Shown: positions 47,040-56,166 of the stretch, piece by piece | Numbering within the stretch: the stretch's first letter is position 1 | Layout: the number at the start of each line of letters is the position of its first letter | Program-made: the position numbers and the translations under genes | The notes under the pieces: generated by a model | Seen by the model: only the letters and a program-made list of their open reading frames with translations | Databases searched by the model: none | Told to the model about the DNA's origin: nothing | From: Desulfurivibrio dismutans | GTDB taxonomy: Bacteria; Desulfobacterota; Desulfobulbia; Desulfobulbales; Desulfurivibrionaceae | Assembly: GCF_029210385.1 (NCBI RefSeq) | Contig: NZ_JARGDQ010000007.1 | Coordinates: 62,001-126,000 of the forward strand | Direction of reading: 5' to 3' | Length of the DNA: 64,000 nucleotides

Positions 47040-47378
47040 TCACGGCTCAAATGGATTAAAACTGTAATCCTGGTAAACTGGCTCCAGCCCCTGCCATGCT
47101 GGGCCGAAGTTGGCGGTCATGGGATTATCCCCACGGTCGCCGCCTTCACGGGCTGTCGCCCCGGCCGGATAAACCACCGGCACCACCGCCTCCGCTTTCT
47201 CATCCTGTTGACCAAAGCGCAGCCAAGAGGGGCGCTTGTCCGCCTCTAGCAGCGTTGACCGCAACCCGGCACAGCCGGCGGACAGCAGCAAAACCAGCCC
47301 CAGCAACAAAATAAGCCGAGCAACCCTTCTTTCAGCCTGACTTTTCGGCCATCCCACAGCTTTTCTCCAATCAAACAT
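47040..47378 (-). CDS. Small lipoprotein at the head of the FlgO-like cluster
   Basis: 112 residues from ATG 47378 (perfect AGGAGG site). A basic N-terminus precedes a hydrophobic segment ending in the lipobox LLSAGC; the mature part is short, polar and ends PVYQDYSFNPFEP. Family not recognised. Same orientation as the FlgO-like genes, so it may be co-transcribed despite the intervening repeat. Confidence 0.72.
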   Translation of the reverse strand: MFDWRKAVGWPKSQAERRVARLILLLGLVLLLSAGCAGLRSTLLEADKRPSWLRFGQQDEKAEAVVPVVYPAGATAREGGDRGDNPMTANFGPAWQGLEPVYQDYSFNPFEP

Positions 47379-47650
47379 CACACACCTCCTGAGCAACAAA
47401 AATGCCGTGGCCACCTCGAAATCGCTCACCCGGCTGCCGCACTCCACGCGGCAACCTCTTCCCAGCTCTGGCGGGCGGCAGAAATTGCCGACCCGGACCA
47501 TCGGCGCGGTCTGTTGCCGGGAGATATTGCAGATTCCATGCCATAACCCGAAAAAAGAAATAGACCTTTACCTTGCGGCTGTGATCAGTTATATAGTTAC
47601 GGTTTGGCGACAAAGCGTCCCAATTCATTAAACTAACGAATCATGTCCAA

Positions 47651-47762
47651 ACTTGTCGGCGCTCCCTGAAGCGGCAGCGCCGACGGGGCGCGCCTGTAGC
47701 TGCCTGTTGGCGTATTACCTACCCAACGCGCCTGGTGGTTTTTGGGTAGGCCATCAAAATTT
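47651..47762. repeat. Family 3-related repeat upstream of rpoZ
   Basis: CTTGTCGGCGCTCCC…GGCAGCGCCGACGG hairpin followed by TACCTACCCAACGCGCCTGG and GGTTTTTGGGTAGG. It is a diverged copy that keeps its own arm complementarity. The 47379-47784 gap holds it and otherwise nothing I can identify. Confidence 0.7.
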
Positions 47763-47784
47763 TACTGACCGACCGGAGGAAGTT

Positions 47785-48069
47785 ATGGCGAGGATCACCG
47801 TGGAAGATTGCCTGCAGCAGATCGGCAATGAAAATCGTTTTGCCTTGATCCACCTGGCTGTGGAGCGAGTAAAGCAGCATCGTCAGGGCGCCCCCTTTCC
47901 CGAACGCTGCAAGAACAAGGAAATTGTCTGCACCCTGCGGGAGATTGCCAACGGCCAGGTCAACTTCAACAACGTCCGGGAGCTGAAAAAGCAGTTGCAA
48001 CAGCAGACCGCCGCCAACGCCGAACCAGAAGCCGAACCGGCTCCCGCCGCCCCGGCCGCCGAGGCATAA
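47785..48069 (+). CDS. rpoZ: RNA polymerase omega subunit
   Basis: 94 residues from ATG 47785 (GGAGGAAG site). The omega signature is MARITVEDCLQQIGNENRFAL, then RVKQHRQG and CKNKEIVCTLREIANGQV. It assists assembly of RNA polymerase and binds ppGpp with beta-prime. The Ala/Pro/Glu tail is variable in the family. A longer frame upstream is repeat-derived. Confidence 0.92.
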   Translation: MARITVEDCLQQIGNENRFALIHLAVERVKQHRQGAPFPERCKNKEIVCTLREIANGQVNFNNVRELKKQLQQQTAANAEPEAEPAPAAPAAEA

Positions 48070-48166
48070 CCCCCCGCGCGGCCGCAACCACGGCGGCTAA
48101 CGAAGCCAGGTCAAGCCGGCCCGGCGTCGCCGGAAAACGCAAAAAAACAACGTTTGCCAGGGATTT

Positions 48167-49303
48167 ATGAGTAACCAGCAGCAAAGCATGGATATCGACT
48201 ACTATCAGGTCCTGGGAGTTGCCCCCGACGCCTCCAAGGATGAAATCAAAAAGGCCTACCGCAAATTGGCCCTGAAATACCACCCTGACCGCAACCCGGA
48301 CGACAAAGAGGCGGAAGAGCATTTCAAAACCGCCACCGAGGCCTACGAGGTTCTGGGCGATCTGGAGAAGCGTAAGATTTACGACCGCTACGGGGTCGCC
48401 GGCCTGCGGGATAGCGGCTATAACGGTCCCGGCGGATTCGACGACATCTTCAGCGGCTTCAGCGACATTTTCGGTGATCTTTTTGGTTTCGGCGGCCGCC
48501 GCGGCCCCCAACGCAGCCACCAGGGCCCGATTTCCGGCCACGATCTGCGCTACGATCTGAACATAAGTTTTTTCGAAGCGATTTTCGGGGTCGAAAAGGA
48601 AGTTGAGATCCGCAAAAACGACACCTGCTGGACCTGCGAAGGCTCGGGACTGCGACCCGGCTATCAGCCGGAAACATGCACCACCTGCAAGGGAATGGGG
48701 CAGGTGCTTCAAGCCCAGGGACCCTTCCGGATTCAGACCGCCTGCCCCCATTGCCGTGGTCAGGGCGCCGTAATCACCGAACCCTGCCAGGACTGCCAGG
48801 GCCTGGGCCTGATAGAACGCCCCAAAAAGGTGACCCTGAAAATCCCCGCCGGGGTGGACACCGGGGCCAGAATGCGCCTGCGGAGTGAAGGGGAAGGCGG
48901 CCGCCGGGGCGGGCCGGCCGGCGACCTTTATGTAATCCTGCATGTCGAGCCCCACGATTTTTTCCAGCGGGAGGGAGACCATATTTTCGCCACCATCCCG
49001 GTCTCCTTTACCCAGGCGGCCCTGGGCTGCACCTTGGAGGTGCCCACCGTTCACGGTCCACACAAGCTGAAAATTCCCGCCGGCACCCAGCCAGGCAAAC
49101 ACCTGACCCTGCCCGGCCAGGGCGTCCCGCGACTGCGGGGCGGCGGCCACGGCGACATGATCTGCGAAATCAAGCTGGTGGTGCCCGGCAAGCTCAGCAA
49201 ACGACAGAAGGAACTTCTTCGGGAATTCGCGGAAATTGAAGACAAGAGCGAAGAGAAAGAAAAGAAGGGTGCCGGTTTTCTTAAAAAGTTCTTTCATTTA
49301 TAG
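48167..49303 (+). CDS. dnaJ: DnaJ-type co-chaperone
   Basis: 378 residues: J-domain with HPD at 39-41 ([10 protein letters not shown]), a Gly/Phe-rich stretch (about 80-115), four CxxCxGxG zinc modules ([32 protein letters not shown]) and the C-terminal peptide-binding domains. It hands substrates to DnaK and stimulates its ATPase. An additional DnaJ elsewhere is likely, since no dnaK or grpE is adjacent. Basic/Glu C-terminal tail. Confidence 0.96.
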   Translation: MSNQQQSMDIDYYQVLGVAPDASKDEIKKAYRKLALKYHPDRNPDDKEAEEHFKTATEAYEVLGDLEKRKIYDRYGVAGLRDSGYNGPGGFDDIFSGFSDIFGDLFGFGGRRGPQRSHQGPISGHDLRYDLNISFFEAIFGVEKEVEIRKNDTCWTCEGSGLRPGYQPETCTTCKGMGQVLQAQGPFRIQTACPHCRGQGAVITEPCQDCQGLGLIERPKKVTLKIPAGVDTGARMRLRSEGEGGRRGGPAGDLYVILHVEPHDFFQREGDHIFATIPVSFTQAALGCTLEVPTVHGPHKLKIPAGTQPGKHLTLPGQGVPRLRGGGHGDMICEIKLVVPGKLSKRQKELLREFAEIEDKSEEKEKKGAGFLKKFFHL

Positions 49304-49385
49304 ACCGGCCAAGGCTATATAAGCAGAGTACCTACCACCACAACCGGTGGCGAGACGGAACCCAAGGGGCGGCAAGGAACCGGCA

Positions 49386-49886
49386 ATGCAGCAGGGAGAT
49401 GAGCACACCGGCGGCGGATTGACGCACTTTGACCCGGCCGGACAGGCCTGGATGGTGGATGTCACCGGCAAGCAGGATACCGCCCGGCAGGCCACCGCCA
49501 CCGGCCGGATAACCATGTCGGCGGAAGCCTACCGGCTGCTTAAAGGCGGCCGGGCCGGTAAGGGTGATGTGCTGGGAATCGCGCGGGTGGCCGGGATCAT
49601 GGCTGCCAAAAAGGTGGGCGACTTGATTCCCCTCTGCCATCCGCTGAACCTGGGCAAAGTAACGGTGGACTTCCGCCTGAATGACACCACAACGGCCGTG
49701 GACATTGAAGCCACGGCCAGCCTGGTCGGCAAGACCGGAGTTGAGATGGAGGCCCTCACGGCGGTATCGGTGGCGGCGCTGACCATTTATGATATGTGCA
49801 AGGCGGTGGACAAGGCCATGGCCATCGACAATATCCGCCTGCTTACCAAAAGCGGCGGCAAAAGCGGGACCTACCGGGCCCGGTAA
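49386..49886 (+). CDS. moaC: MoaC, cyclic pyranopterin monophosphate synthase
   Basis: 166 residues from ATG 49386 (AAGGAA site). Family strings: [77 protein letters not shown] and the C-terminal KSGGKSGTY. Acts with MoaA in the first step of molybdenum cofactor synthesis. Follows dnaJ by 82 bases; dksA follows. Confidence 0.96.
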   Translation: MQQGDEHTGGGLTHFDPAGQAWMVDVTGKQDTARQATATGRITMSAEAYRLLKGGRAGKGDVLGIARVAGIMAAKKVGDLIPLCHPLNLGKVTVDFRLNDTTTAVDIEATASLVGKTGVEMEALTAVSVAALTIYDMCKAVDKAMAIDNIRLLTKSGGKSGTYRAR

Positions 49887-49918
49887 CAACCCTGTAACGA
49901 TTTGGCACGAGGAACAGC

Positions 49919-50284
49919 ATGGACCAGAAAGATCGCGACTATTTTCGCAAAAAGCTAGATGAAATGAGCCAGCAACTGCTCAGCGAGGCGGAAAAAACCA
50001 TCCATGAGATGACCGACCACAGCGACAGCTATCCTGACCCCACCGATCGAGCAACCGCCGAAAGCGACCGGAGCTTCGAGCTGCGCATCCGCGACCGGGA
50101 GCGCAAGTTGCTGGTCAAGATCAAGGAAGCCCTCGCCCGGATCGACGACGACACTTACGGCATCTGCGAAGCCTGCGGCGACGATATTTCCCTCAAACGC
50201 TTGGAGGCCCGCCCGGTCACCACCCTGTGCATAGCGTGTAAGACCGCACAGGAAAGCCAGGAAAAGGCCCAACAGGGACGTTAA
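49919..50284 (+). CDS. dksA: DksA/TraR family transcription factor
   Basis: 121 residues with a coiled-coil N-terminal half and the C4 zinc finger CEACGDDISLKRLEARP…CIAC. It enters the RNA polymerase secondary channel and works with ppGpp. Shorter than E. coli DksA (151), typical of deltaproteobacterial members. galT starts eight bases after the stop. Confidence 0.92.
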   Translation: MDQKDRDYFRKKLDEMSQQLLSEAEKTIHEMTDHSDSYPDPTDRATAESDRSFELRIRDRERKLLVKIKEALARIDDDTYGICEACGDDISLKRLEARPVTTLCIACKTAQESQEKAQQGR

Positions 50285-50291
50285 AGCAACC

Positions 50292-51296
50292 ATGCCGGAA
50301 CTCCGCAAAGACCCGATCATCGGGCGCTGGATCATTATTGCCACCGAACGCGGCAAGCGCCCCAGTGATTTTATTATCGATCAGAGCAAGACCAAGGGCG
50401 GTTTCTGCCCGCTGTGCCCCGGCAACGAAAACACCACTCCGGCCGAAGTTCTGGCCTACTCCGACCAACCCCAGCGCCTGAAAAATCATCCCGGCTGGAG
50501 CCTGCGGGTGGTACCCAACAAATACCCCGCCCTGGTGATCGAGGGCGACATCAACAAGCAGGGCGAAGGTCTTTATGATCGGATGAACGGCATCGGGGCC
50601 CACGAAGTTATCATCGAAACTCCGGATCATACGGAAACTTTCACCTATTTACCGCCGGAAAGGATGATTCAGGTTTTTTGGGCCTACCGGGACCGGTTGG
50701 TTGATCTGGGCAAGGACGAGCGCTTCCGCTACGTAATGATCTTCAAAAACTTCGGCGCCGCCGCCGGGGCCTCGCTGGAACATTCCCACTCGCAACTGGT
50801 TGCCCTGCCCATTCTGCCCCGCATGATCACCTCGGAGCTGGAAGGCAGCCTGTCTTACTATCGCTACAAAGAGCGCTGCGTTTTCTGCGACATCATCCAC
50901 CAGGAACTGGAACAAGACACCCGGGTGGTGACCCAAAACGACAAATTACTCGCCATTGTCCCCTTTGCGCCGCGTTCGCCGTTTGAAATGTGGATTCTGC
51001 CCCGCAAGCACAGCTCATCGTTCTGCAACTCGGACAATGAAACCTTCCGAGCCCTGACCGAAATTTTCTCCGAATGCCTGCGGCGGCTGGACAAATGCCT
51101 GCCCGACGTCCCCTATAATTTCGTGCTCCATGCCGCACCGCTGCGGTCGCCGGCTTTAGAGCACTACCACTGGCACTTTGAAATAACCCCCAAGCTGACC
51201 ATGATTGCCGGTTTCGAATGGGGCTCCGGCTTCTACATCAACCCCGTAGCTCCGGAAGAAGCGGCCCGGTTTCTGCGGGAAGCCGATATCGGGTAA
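50292..51296 (+). CDS. galT: Galactose-1-phosphate uridylyltransferase
   Basis: 334 residues. Zinc-binding CPLCPGNE (near 37-44) and CVFCDIIHQE; active-site histidines in EHSHSQLVALP (HPH in E. coli; here HSH), and EHYHWHFEITP near the end. Converts UDP-glucose plus galactose-1-P to UDP-galactose plus glucose-1-P. No other Leloir genes lie here, so it may supply nucleotide sugars for polysaccharide. Confidence 0.93.
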   Translation: MPELRKDPIIGRWIIIATERGKRPSDFIIDQSKTKGGFCPLCPGNENTTPAEVLAYSDQPQRLKNHPGWSLRVVPNKYPALVIEGDINKQGEGLYDRMNGIGAHEVIIETPDHTETFTYLPPERMIQVFWAYRDRLVDLGKDERFRYVMIFKNFGAAAGASLEHSHSQLVALPILPRMITSELEGSLSYYRYKERCVFCDIIHQELEQDTRVVTQNDKLLAIVPFAPRSPFEMWILPRKHSSSFCNSDNETFRALTEIFSECLRRLDKCLPDVPYNFVLHAAPLRSPALEHYHWHFEITPKLTMIAGFEWGSGFYINPVAPEEAARFLREADIG

Positions 51297-51326
51297 CTGG
51301 CGTCTGACTTTGAAGGGAGCTGGATC

Positions 51327-51677
51327 ATGAAGAAAATACTGCTGGTCGACGACGAAGAATCCATCCACCTGCTATACCGGGAAGAACTTGAAGAGGAAGG
51401 TTTCGAGGTACACTCGGCCCTGACCGGAGAAGAGGCTTTGGAAAGGTTGGGCATCGTTAAGCCGGACCTGATCATCCTGGACATCAATATGCCGGGGATG
51501 AACGGCATTGAGGCCCTGCGCCGGATCAAGGAGATCAACTCCGCCATTCCAGTGATTCTCTGCTCCGCCTACCAGGAATTCAAGCAAGATCTGGCTTCCT
51601 GGGCCTCGGAAGAATACATTGTCAAATCCGCCGACCTGAGTGAACTGAAGGCCGCGGTCAAAAAACATCTCTCCTGA
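51327..51677 (+). CDS. Stand-alone receiver-domain response regulator
   Basis: 116 residues, receiver only: D8/D9 acid pocket, phospho-acceptor D52 (LIILDINMPGMNG) and Lys in YIVKSADL. No output domain. No cognate kinase adjoins; it stands 30 bases after galT and 14 bases before folE2, both same strand. Confidence 0.92.
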   Translation: MKKILLVDDEESIHLLYREELEEEGFEVHSALTGEEALERLGIVKPDLIILDINMPGMNGIEALRRIKEINSAIPVILCSAYQEFKQDLASWASEEYIVKSADLSELKAAVKKHLS

Positions 51678-51691
51678 GAGCCGTCGGCAGG

Positions 51692-52492
51692 ATGCGGGAT
51701 ATTCAGGGCCAGCCGGACCACCGGCGAATCAACATCCGCAAGGTAGGGATCAAAAACATCTCCTACCCCGTCAAAGTGCTGGACCGGGCGCGGCGCAGTC
51801 AGCGCACCGTGGCCACGGTCAACATGTACGTCAACCTGCCCCACCATTTTAAGGGCACCCACATGAGCCGCTTTGTGGAAATCCTCAACCGTTTCCACGG
51901 CGAGATCGACCTGGAGAGTTTCCCCCGCATCCTGGAGGAGATGAAACAGCGGCTGCAGGCCGAAGCGGCGCACCTGGAAATCGAGTTTCCCTACTTCGTC
52001 AGCGAAGATCCCCAAACCGGCCGGCCAACGGCGGCCGGGCCGGACGGCATCGGGCTCAGTGAATACCGTTGCCGGATGCACGGCTCGCTGGCCGACCGGG
52101 ATGAACTGACCCTGGAAATCCGGATTCCCATTGCCCCCCCCAAAGCACCGGTGCACTGCAGCGGCTTGCCCCGTTCGCTGGGACACTGGGGATATGCCGA
52201 AATCGCCCTGCAGTTTCGTCGCTTTGTCTGGATCGAGGAGATCATCGAACTGGCCGCCGCGGTTACCCGCCACGATGTCTGCTGGCCCTCCCCCGATCAG
52301 CCCGCCGGTGGCGACCCTGATGCCGATCGCGGCGAATGCGCCCTGGCGGTGGAAAACCTGGCCAAGGCCCTGGGCCGCAAGCTGAAACAGCACCCCGACA
52401 TCCGCTGTTTTTCGGTCCGGGTGGAAAACCTGGCCGCCGGCTTCAACACCTTTGCAACCATCAACCACACGGCACCTAAAAATCATGACTGA
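51692..52492 (+). CDS. folE2: FolE2-type GTP cyclohydrolase with an atypical cysteine motif
   Basis: 266 residues in the COG1469 (FolE2) family, which makes 7,8-dihydroneopterin triphosphate for folate and queuosine. The N-terminus MRDIQGQPDHRRINIRKVG and IKNISYPVKVLDR are diagnostic, with THMSRFVEILNRF. The usual central motif (CPCSKEIS..GAHNQR) is replaced by PVHCSGLPRSLGHWGYAEI, retaining a single cysteine. Overlaps the glyS start by eight bases. Confidence 0.88.
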   Translation: MRDIQGQPDHRRINIRKVGIKNISYPVKVLDRARRSQRTVATVNMYVNLPHHFKGTHMSRFVEILNRFHGEIDLESFPRILEEMKQRLQAEAAHLEIEFPYFVSEDPQTGRPTAAGPDGIGLSEYRCRMHGSLADRDELTLEIRIPIAPPKAPVHCSGLPRSLGHWGYAEIALQFRRFVWIEEIIELAAAVTRHDVCWPSPDQPAGGDPDADRGECALAVENLAKALGRKLKQHPDIRCFSVRVENLAAGFNTFATINHTAPKNHD

Positions 52493-54575
52493 CACGGCAA
52501 CAAGCGGCGAACTGCTGCTGGAAATCGGAGCGGAAGAAATCCCCGCCGGCTACCTCAACCCCGCCCTGAAGGCCCTGCAGAGCAGCCTGACACAGAGCCT
52601 GCGGGAGCACAACCTGGAATTCGGTGAGATCACCACCGGCGCCACTCCCCGCCGACTGACCATCAGTGTCCGCAACTTAGCGGCCCGCCAGCCCGACCGG
52701 GTGGAGGAGGCCATGGGCCCCCCCAAAAAAGCCGCCTTCGACGCTGACGGCAACCCCACCAAGGCCGCCCAGGGCTTTGCCGCCACCAAAGGGGTGGCGG
52801 TGGCGGACCTGCAGGTGGTAAGCACCCCCAAGGGGGAATATCTCCAGGCCCGGGTGGAACTGCCGGGCCGCGACAGCGCCGAAATTCTCAGCGACCTGCT
52901 GCCCGGCCTGATCACCGGCCTGCCTTTCCCCAAGTCCATGCGCTGGGGCAACGGCAAAACCCATTTCGCCCGTCCCCTGCGCTGGCTGCTGGCGGTTTAC
53001 CGGGATCAACCCCTGAATTTCCGCCTGGAAGAAGTGGCCGCCGCCAACCAGACCTGCGGCCATCGCTTCCTGGCCCCCCAGACCCTGCGCGCCACCACCT
53101 ACGAAAGCTATCGCGACCAGCTCCGCCGGGCCCAGGTGCTGGTGGACCCGGTCGAACGGCACCAGGCCCTGGTGGCGGAGATCAACCGGGCCGCCGAAGA
53201 AGCCGGCGGCCGCATTCTGCCGGACCCCGAACTGGAGGAGACGGTCACCAACCTGGTTGAATCCCCCTTTGCCATCTGTGGCAGCTTCGCTGAACGTTTT
53301 CTGCAACTGCCGCAAGAAGTGCTGATCACCTCGATGAGGGAACACCAGAAGTATTTTGCGGTGGTGGACCAGCAGGGCAAGCTGTTGCCCCGCTTCGTGG
53401 CGGTCAACAACACCAGGGTCAAGGACGCCAGGGTGGGAGCCCAAGGCCACCAGCGGGTGCTGCGGGCCCGCCTGGAAGACGCCTTTTTCTTCTTCAGCGA
53501 AGACCAGCAGCGCCCTTTAAGCCAACTGGCCGGCCGTCTCGACGGCATCATCTTCCAGCATCAGTTGGGCACCATGGCTGACAAAACCACCCGCCTGGAG
53601 CAACTGGCCGGCCGCCTGGCCGATGAGTTTGCCCCTGAACTGGGCGCCACCGTCCGCCGGGCCGCAACGCTGTGCAAGGCCGACCTGCTGACCAGCATGG
53701 TGGATGAATTCCCCTCGCTGCAGGGGATCATCGGCCGGGATTACGCCCGCCGCCAGGGGGAAAGCCAGGAGGTGGCCGAGGCCCTGTACAGCCACTACCT
53801 GCCCCTGCGGGCCGGAGGCGTTCTGCCCCAGGACCAGGCCGGCGCCATCCTGGGGATTGCCGACCGGCTGGACACCCTGGCCGGCTGTTTCGGCATCGGC
53901 CTCAAGGTAACCGGCGCCGCCGACCCCTTTGGCCTCAGGCGCCAGGCCGTGGGCCTTATCCACCTGCTGCTGGGGCATGGCCTCAAACTGCCGCTGACCA
54001 CTTGGATCGACAGCGCCCTTGCGCTTTACGACTGCCAGCTTAAAGAAGAGCCGGCGGCGGCCCGCCAGCGCCTGCTGGAGTTCATCAAGGGCCGCTTCGC
54101 CAACGACCTCACCGGCCGCGGGATCCCCCCCGAGGCGGTGGAAGCGGTACTCAGCGTCGAATTCAAGGAAATAAACGACGCCAAGGCCCGCATCGAGGCC
54201 CTGGTGGCGGTCCGCGAACAGCCGGCTTTCACACTGCTGGCCGGATCTTTTAAGCGGGTCAACAATATCATCAAGGATAACCCCGACGACCGTATTGATC
54301 CAGAATTACTGGAAGAAGCGGGGGAAAAAGAACTGGCGGCGGTGCTGGCCCGGATTACTGCCGCCACCGATCCCCTGCTGCAGCAAGGTGCCTACCAGGA
54401 GGCCCTGGAACACATCCTGACTATCAAGGAGCCCATCGACCGCTTTTTCGACCAGGTCATGGTCATGGCCGAAGACGAGGCCCTGAAACGCAACCGCCTG
54501 GCCCTGCTTACCGCCATCGCCAAGCTTTTCCGCCGGGTGGGCGATTTTTCCAAGATGTACGCCCTGCAGAAATAG
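52485..54575 (+). CDS. glyS: Glycyl-tRNA synthetase beta subunit
   Basis: 696 residues from ATG 52485 (MTDTATSGELLLEIGAEEIPAGYL); an earlier in-frame start exists but lies within folE2. The N-terminal B-subunit core contains LLEIGAEEIPA and ITTGATPRRLTISV; later VITSMREHQKYFAV-type string (LITSMREHQKYFAV) and an HD-like region (LCKADLLTSMVDEFPSLQG). The alpha subunit gene glyQ, usually directly upstream, is not in the window. Confidence 0.95.
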   Translation: MTDTATSGELLLEIGAEEIPAGYLNPALKALQSSLTQSLREHNLEFGEITTGATPRRLTISVRNLAARQPDRVEEAMGPPKKAAFDADGNPTKAAQGFAATKGVAVADLQVVSTPKGEYLQARVELPGRDSAEILSDLLPGLITGLPFPKSMRWGNGKTHFARPLRWLLAVYRDQPLNFRLEEVAAANQTCGHRFLAPQTLRATTYESYRDQLRRAQVLVDPVERHQALVAEINRAAEEAGGRILPDPELEETVTNLVESPFAICGSFAERFLQLPQEVLITSMREHQKYFAVVDQQGKLLPRFVAVNNTRVKDARVGAQGHQRVLRARLEDAFFFFSEDQQRPLSQLAGRLDGIIFQHQLGTMADKTTRLEQLAGRLADEFAPELGATVRRAATLCKADLLTSMVDEFPSLQGIIGRDYARRQGESQEVAEALYSHYLPLRAGGVLPQDQAGAILGIADRLDTLAGCFGIGLKVTGAADPFGLRRQAVGLIHLLLGHGLKLPLTTWIDSALALYDCQLKEEPAAARQRLLEFIKGRFANDLTGRGIPPEAVEAVLSVEFKEINDAKARIEALVAVREQPAFTLLAGSFKRVNNIIKDNPDDRIDPELLEEAGEKELAAVLARITAATDPLLQQGAYQEALEHILTIKEPIDRFFDQVMVMAEDEALKRNRLALLTAIAKLFRRVGDFSKMYALQK

Positions 54576-54637
54576 CTGCCAGCCGGCACCCACCAGAGCA
54601 TTAACGGGACAACAACCACTACCACCAAGGGGCAAAG

Positions 54638-56047
54638 ATGAAAATAACCTTCTTCGGTGCCGCCGGCACCGTCACCGGCTCCCAACATCTGATCGAAGTC
54701 AACGACCAGCGCCTGCTGCTGGACTGTGGCCTGTTCCAGGGCAAACGCAAGGAATCCTTCGAGCTCAACCGCCGGGGTTTCTGCGACGCCCACAGCCTGG
54801 ACGCCCTGGTCCTCTCCCACGCCCATATTGACCACTCCGGCAACATCCCCTGCCTGGTCAAAAACGGCTTTACCGGCGATATCATCTGCACCCCGGCCAC
54901 CCGCGATCTCTGCGCCATCATGCTGATGGACAGCGCCCACATCCAGGAGCAGGACGTGCAGTTTGTCAACAAACGGCGGGCCAAAAACGGCCAGCAACTC
55001 TTTGAGCCGCTGTATGACAAGGAAGACGTGGTCCGGGCCATGGGCCAGTTCATCGGCATCAGCCCCAAGCGGTCCAAGGAGATCCTGCCCGGAATCCGGC
55101 TGACCTTCACCGAGGCCGGCCACATGCTGGGCAGCGCCAACGTGATTCTCGACATCCATGAACAGAAAAGCGGCCGGGATCTGCGGCTGATCTTCAGCGG
55201 CGATATCGGCCGCCCCGGCATTCCCATCATCCGTGATCCCGCCAAACTGAGCGAAGGGGCGGACATCCTGATCATGGAAAGCACTTACGGCCATCGCAGC
55301 CATCCGCCTTACCCGGATTCCGAGCATGACCTGGAACGGATCGTCAATGAAACCTACCAGCGGGGCGGCTGCCTGCTGATCCCCGCCTTTGCCGTGGGCC
55401 GCACCCAGCAGCTGGTGTACGCCCTGCACAAGCTTTATTTGGAAAAAGCCATCCCCGACCTGCCGATTTACGTCGACAGCCCGCTGGCCACCAGGGCCAC
55501 CGACATCTTCCGACTCCACCCGGAAGCCTACGACCGGGAAATCAGGGACTTCATTCTCAAAGGCAACCACGACAACCCCTTCGGCTTCGACACCCTGCGC
55601 TATACCCAGTCGGCGGGAGACTCCAAGCAGCTCAACCACCTTAAGCAACCGGCCATCATCATCAGCGCCAGCGGCATGATGGAAGGCGGCCGCATCCTGC
55701 ATCACCTGCGCAACCGGATCACCGACCCCAAAAACACCATCTTGGTCACCGGCTGGCAGGCGCCCAATACTCTGGGCCGCAAAATCGTCGAAGGGCAGGA
55801 AACGGTCAAGATTTTCGGCGAGGAATTTCCCCTGAAAGCCCGAGTGGAGCAGCTCACCGGCTTCAGCGGCCACGCCGACCGGGAAGGTCTACTGGCCTGG
55901 GCCGGCGCCATGGAGCAGAAACCCGCCCACACCTTCCTGGTCCACGGCGAAGCGGAGGCCAGCCAGGCCCTGGCCTCCGCCATGCAGCAGGAATTGGGGT
56001 TCACCAACATCAAAATCCCGGAACTCTACCAGGAGTTTGAGGTATAG
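54638..56047 (+). CDS. Metallo-beta-lactamase fold beta-CASP RNase-type protein
   Basis: 469 residues. The metal motif is H61-A-H63-I-D65-H66 (LSHAHIDHSGNIP), with TEAGHMLGSANV and GDIGRPG. The beta-CASP domain follows (IMESTYGHR; PAFAVGRTQQ; SASGMMEGGRILHHL) and the C-terminal FSGHAD histidine. It is a CPSF73/Ysh1-type protein; bacterial members are presumed RNA-processing nucleases. Substrate unknown. Confidence 0.93.
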   Translation: MKITFFGAAGTVTGSQHLIEVNDQRLLLDCGLFQGKRKESFELNRRGFCDAHSLDALVLSHAHIDHSGNIPCLVKNGFTGDIICTPATRDLCAIMLMDSAHIQEQDVQFVNKRRAKNGQQLFEPLYDKEDVVRAMGQFIGISPKRSKEILPGIRLTFTEAGHMLGSANVILDIHEQKSGRDLRLIFSGDIGRPGIPIIRDPAKLSEGADILIMESTYGHRSHPPYPDSEHDLERIVNETYQRGGCLLIPAFAVGRTQQLVYALHKLYLEKAIPDLPIYVDSPLATRATDIFRLHPEAYDREIRDFILKGNHDNPFGFDTLRYTQSAGDSKQLNHLKQPAIIISASGMMEGGRILHHLRNRITDPKNTILVTGWQAPNTLGRKIVEGQETVKIFGEEFPLKARVEQLTGFSGHADREGLLAWAGAMEQKPAHTFLVHGEAEASQALASAMQQELGFTNIKIPELYQEFEV

Positions 56048-56166
56048 ACCGCCCTCCCACCACCTCCACCTGACCAACCCCACCTGCGCTTTTACCGTCG
56101 CGAACCACCCCGGCAATAATACGCAGGATCACCGGCATCTTCGACGCCGGCAGGTTTGATAGTAAA

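Noticed and set aside
47393-47406. Sigma-54-like GG-N10-GC on the minus strand before the 112-residue lipoprotein gene
   Set aside because: Spacing fits, but the predicted start would lie downstream of the AGGAGG ribosome site, about three bases before the ATG, so it is probably chance.
47966-49297. 443-codon minus-strand frame across dnaJ
   Set aside because: Shadow of dnaJ, whose J-domain and zinc modules are intact on the plus strand.
49304-49385. Leader before moaC considered as a molybdenum-cofactor riboswitch
   Set aside because: Only about 80 bases with short local pairing; the long conserved Moco-RNA architecture is not visible.
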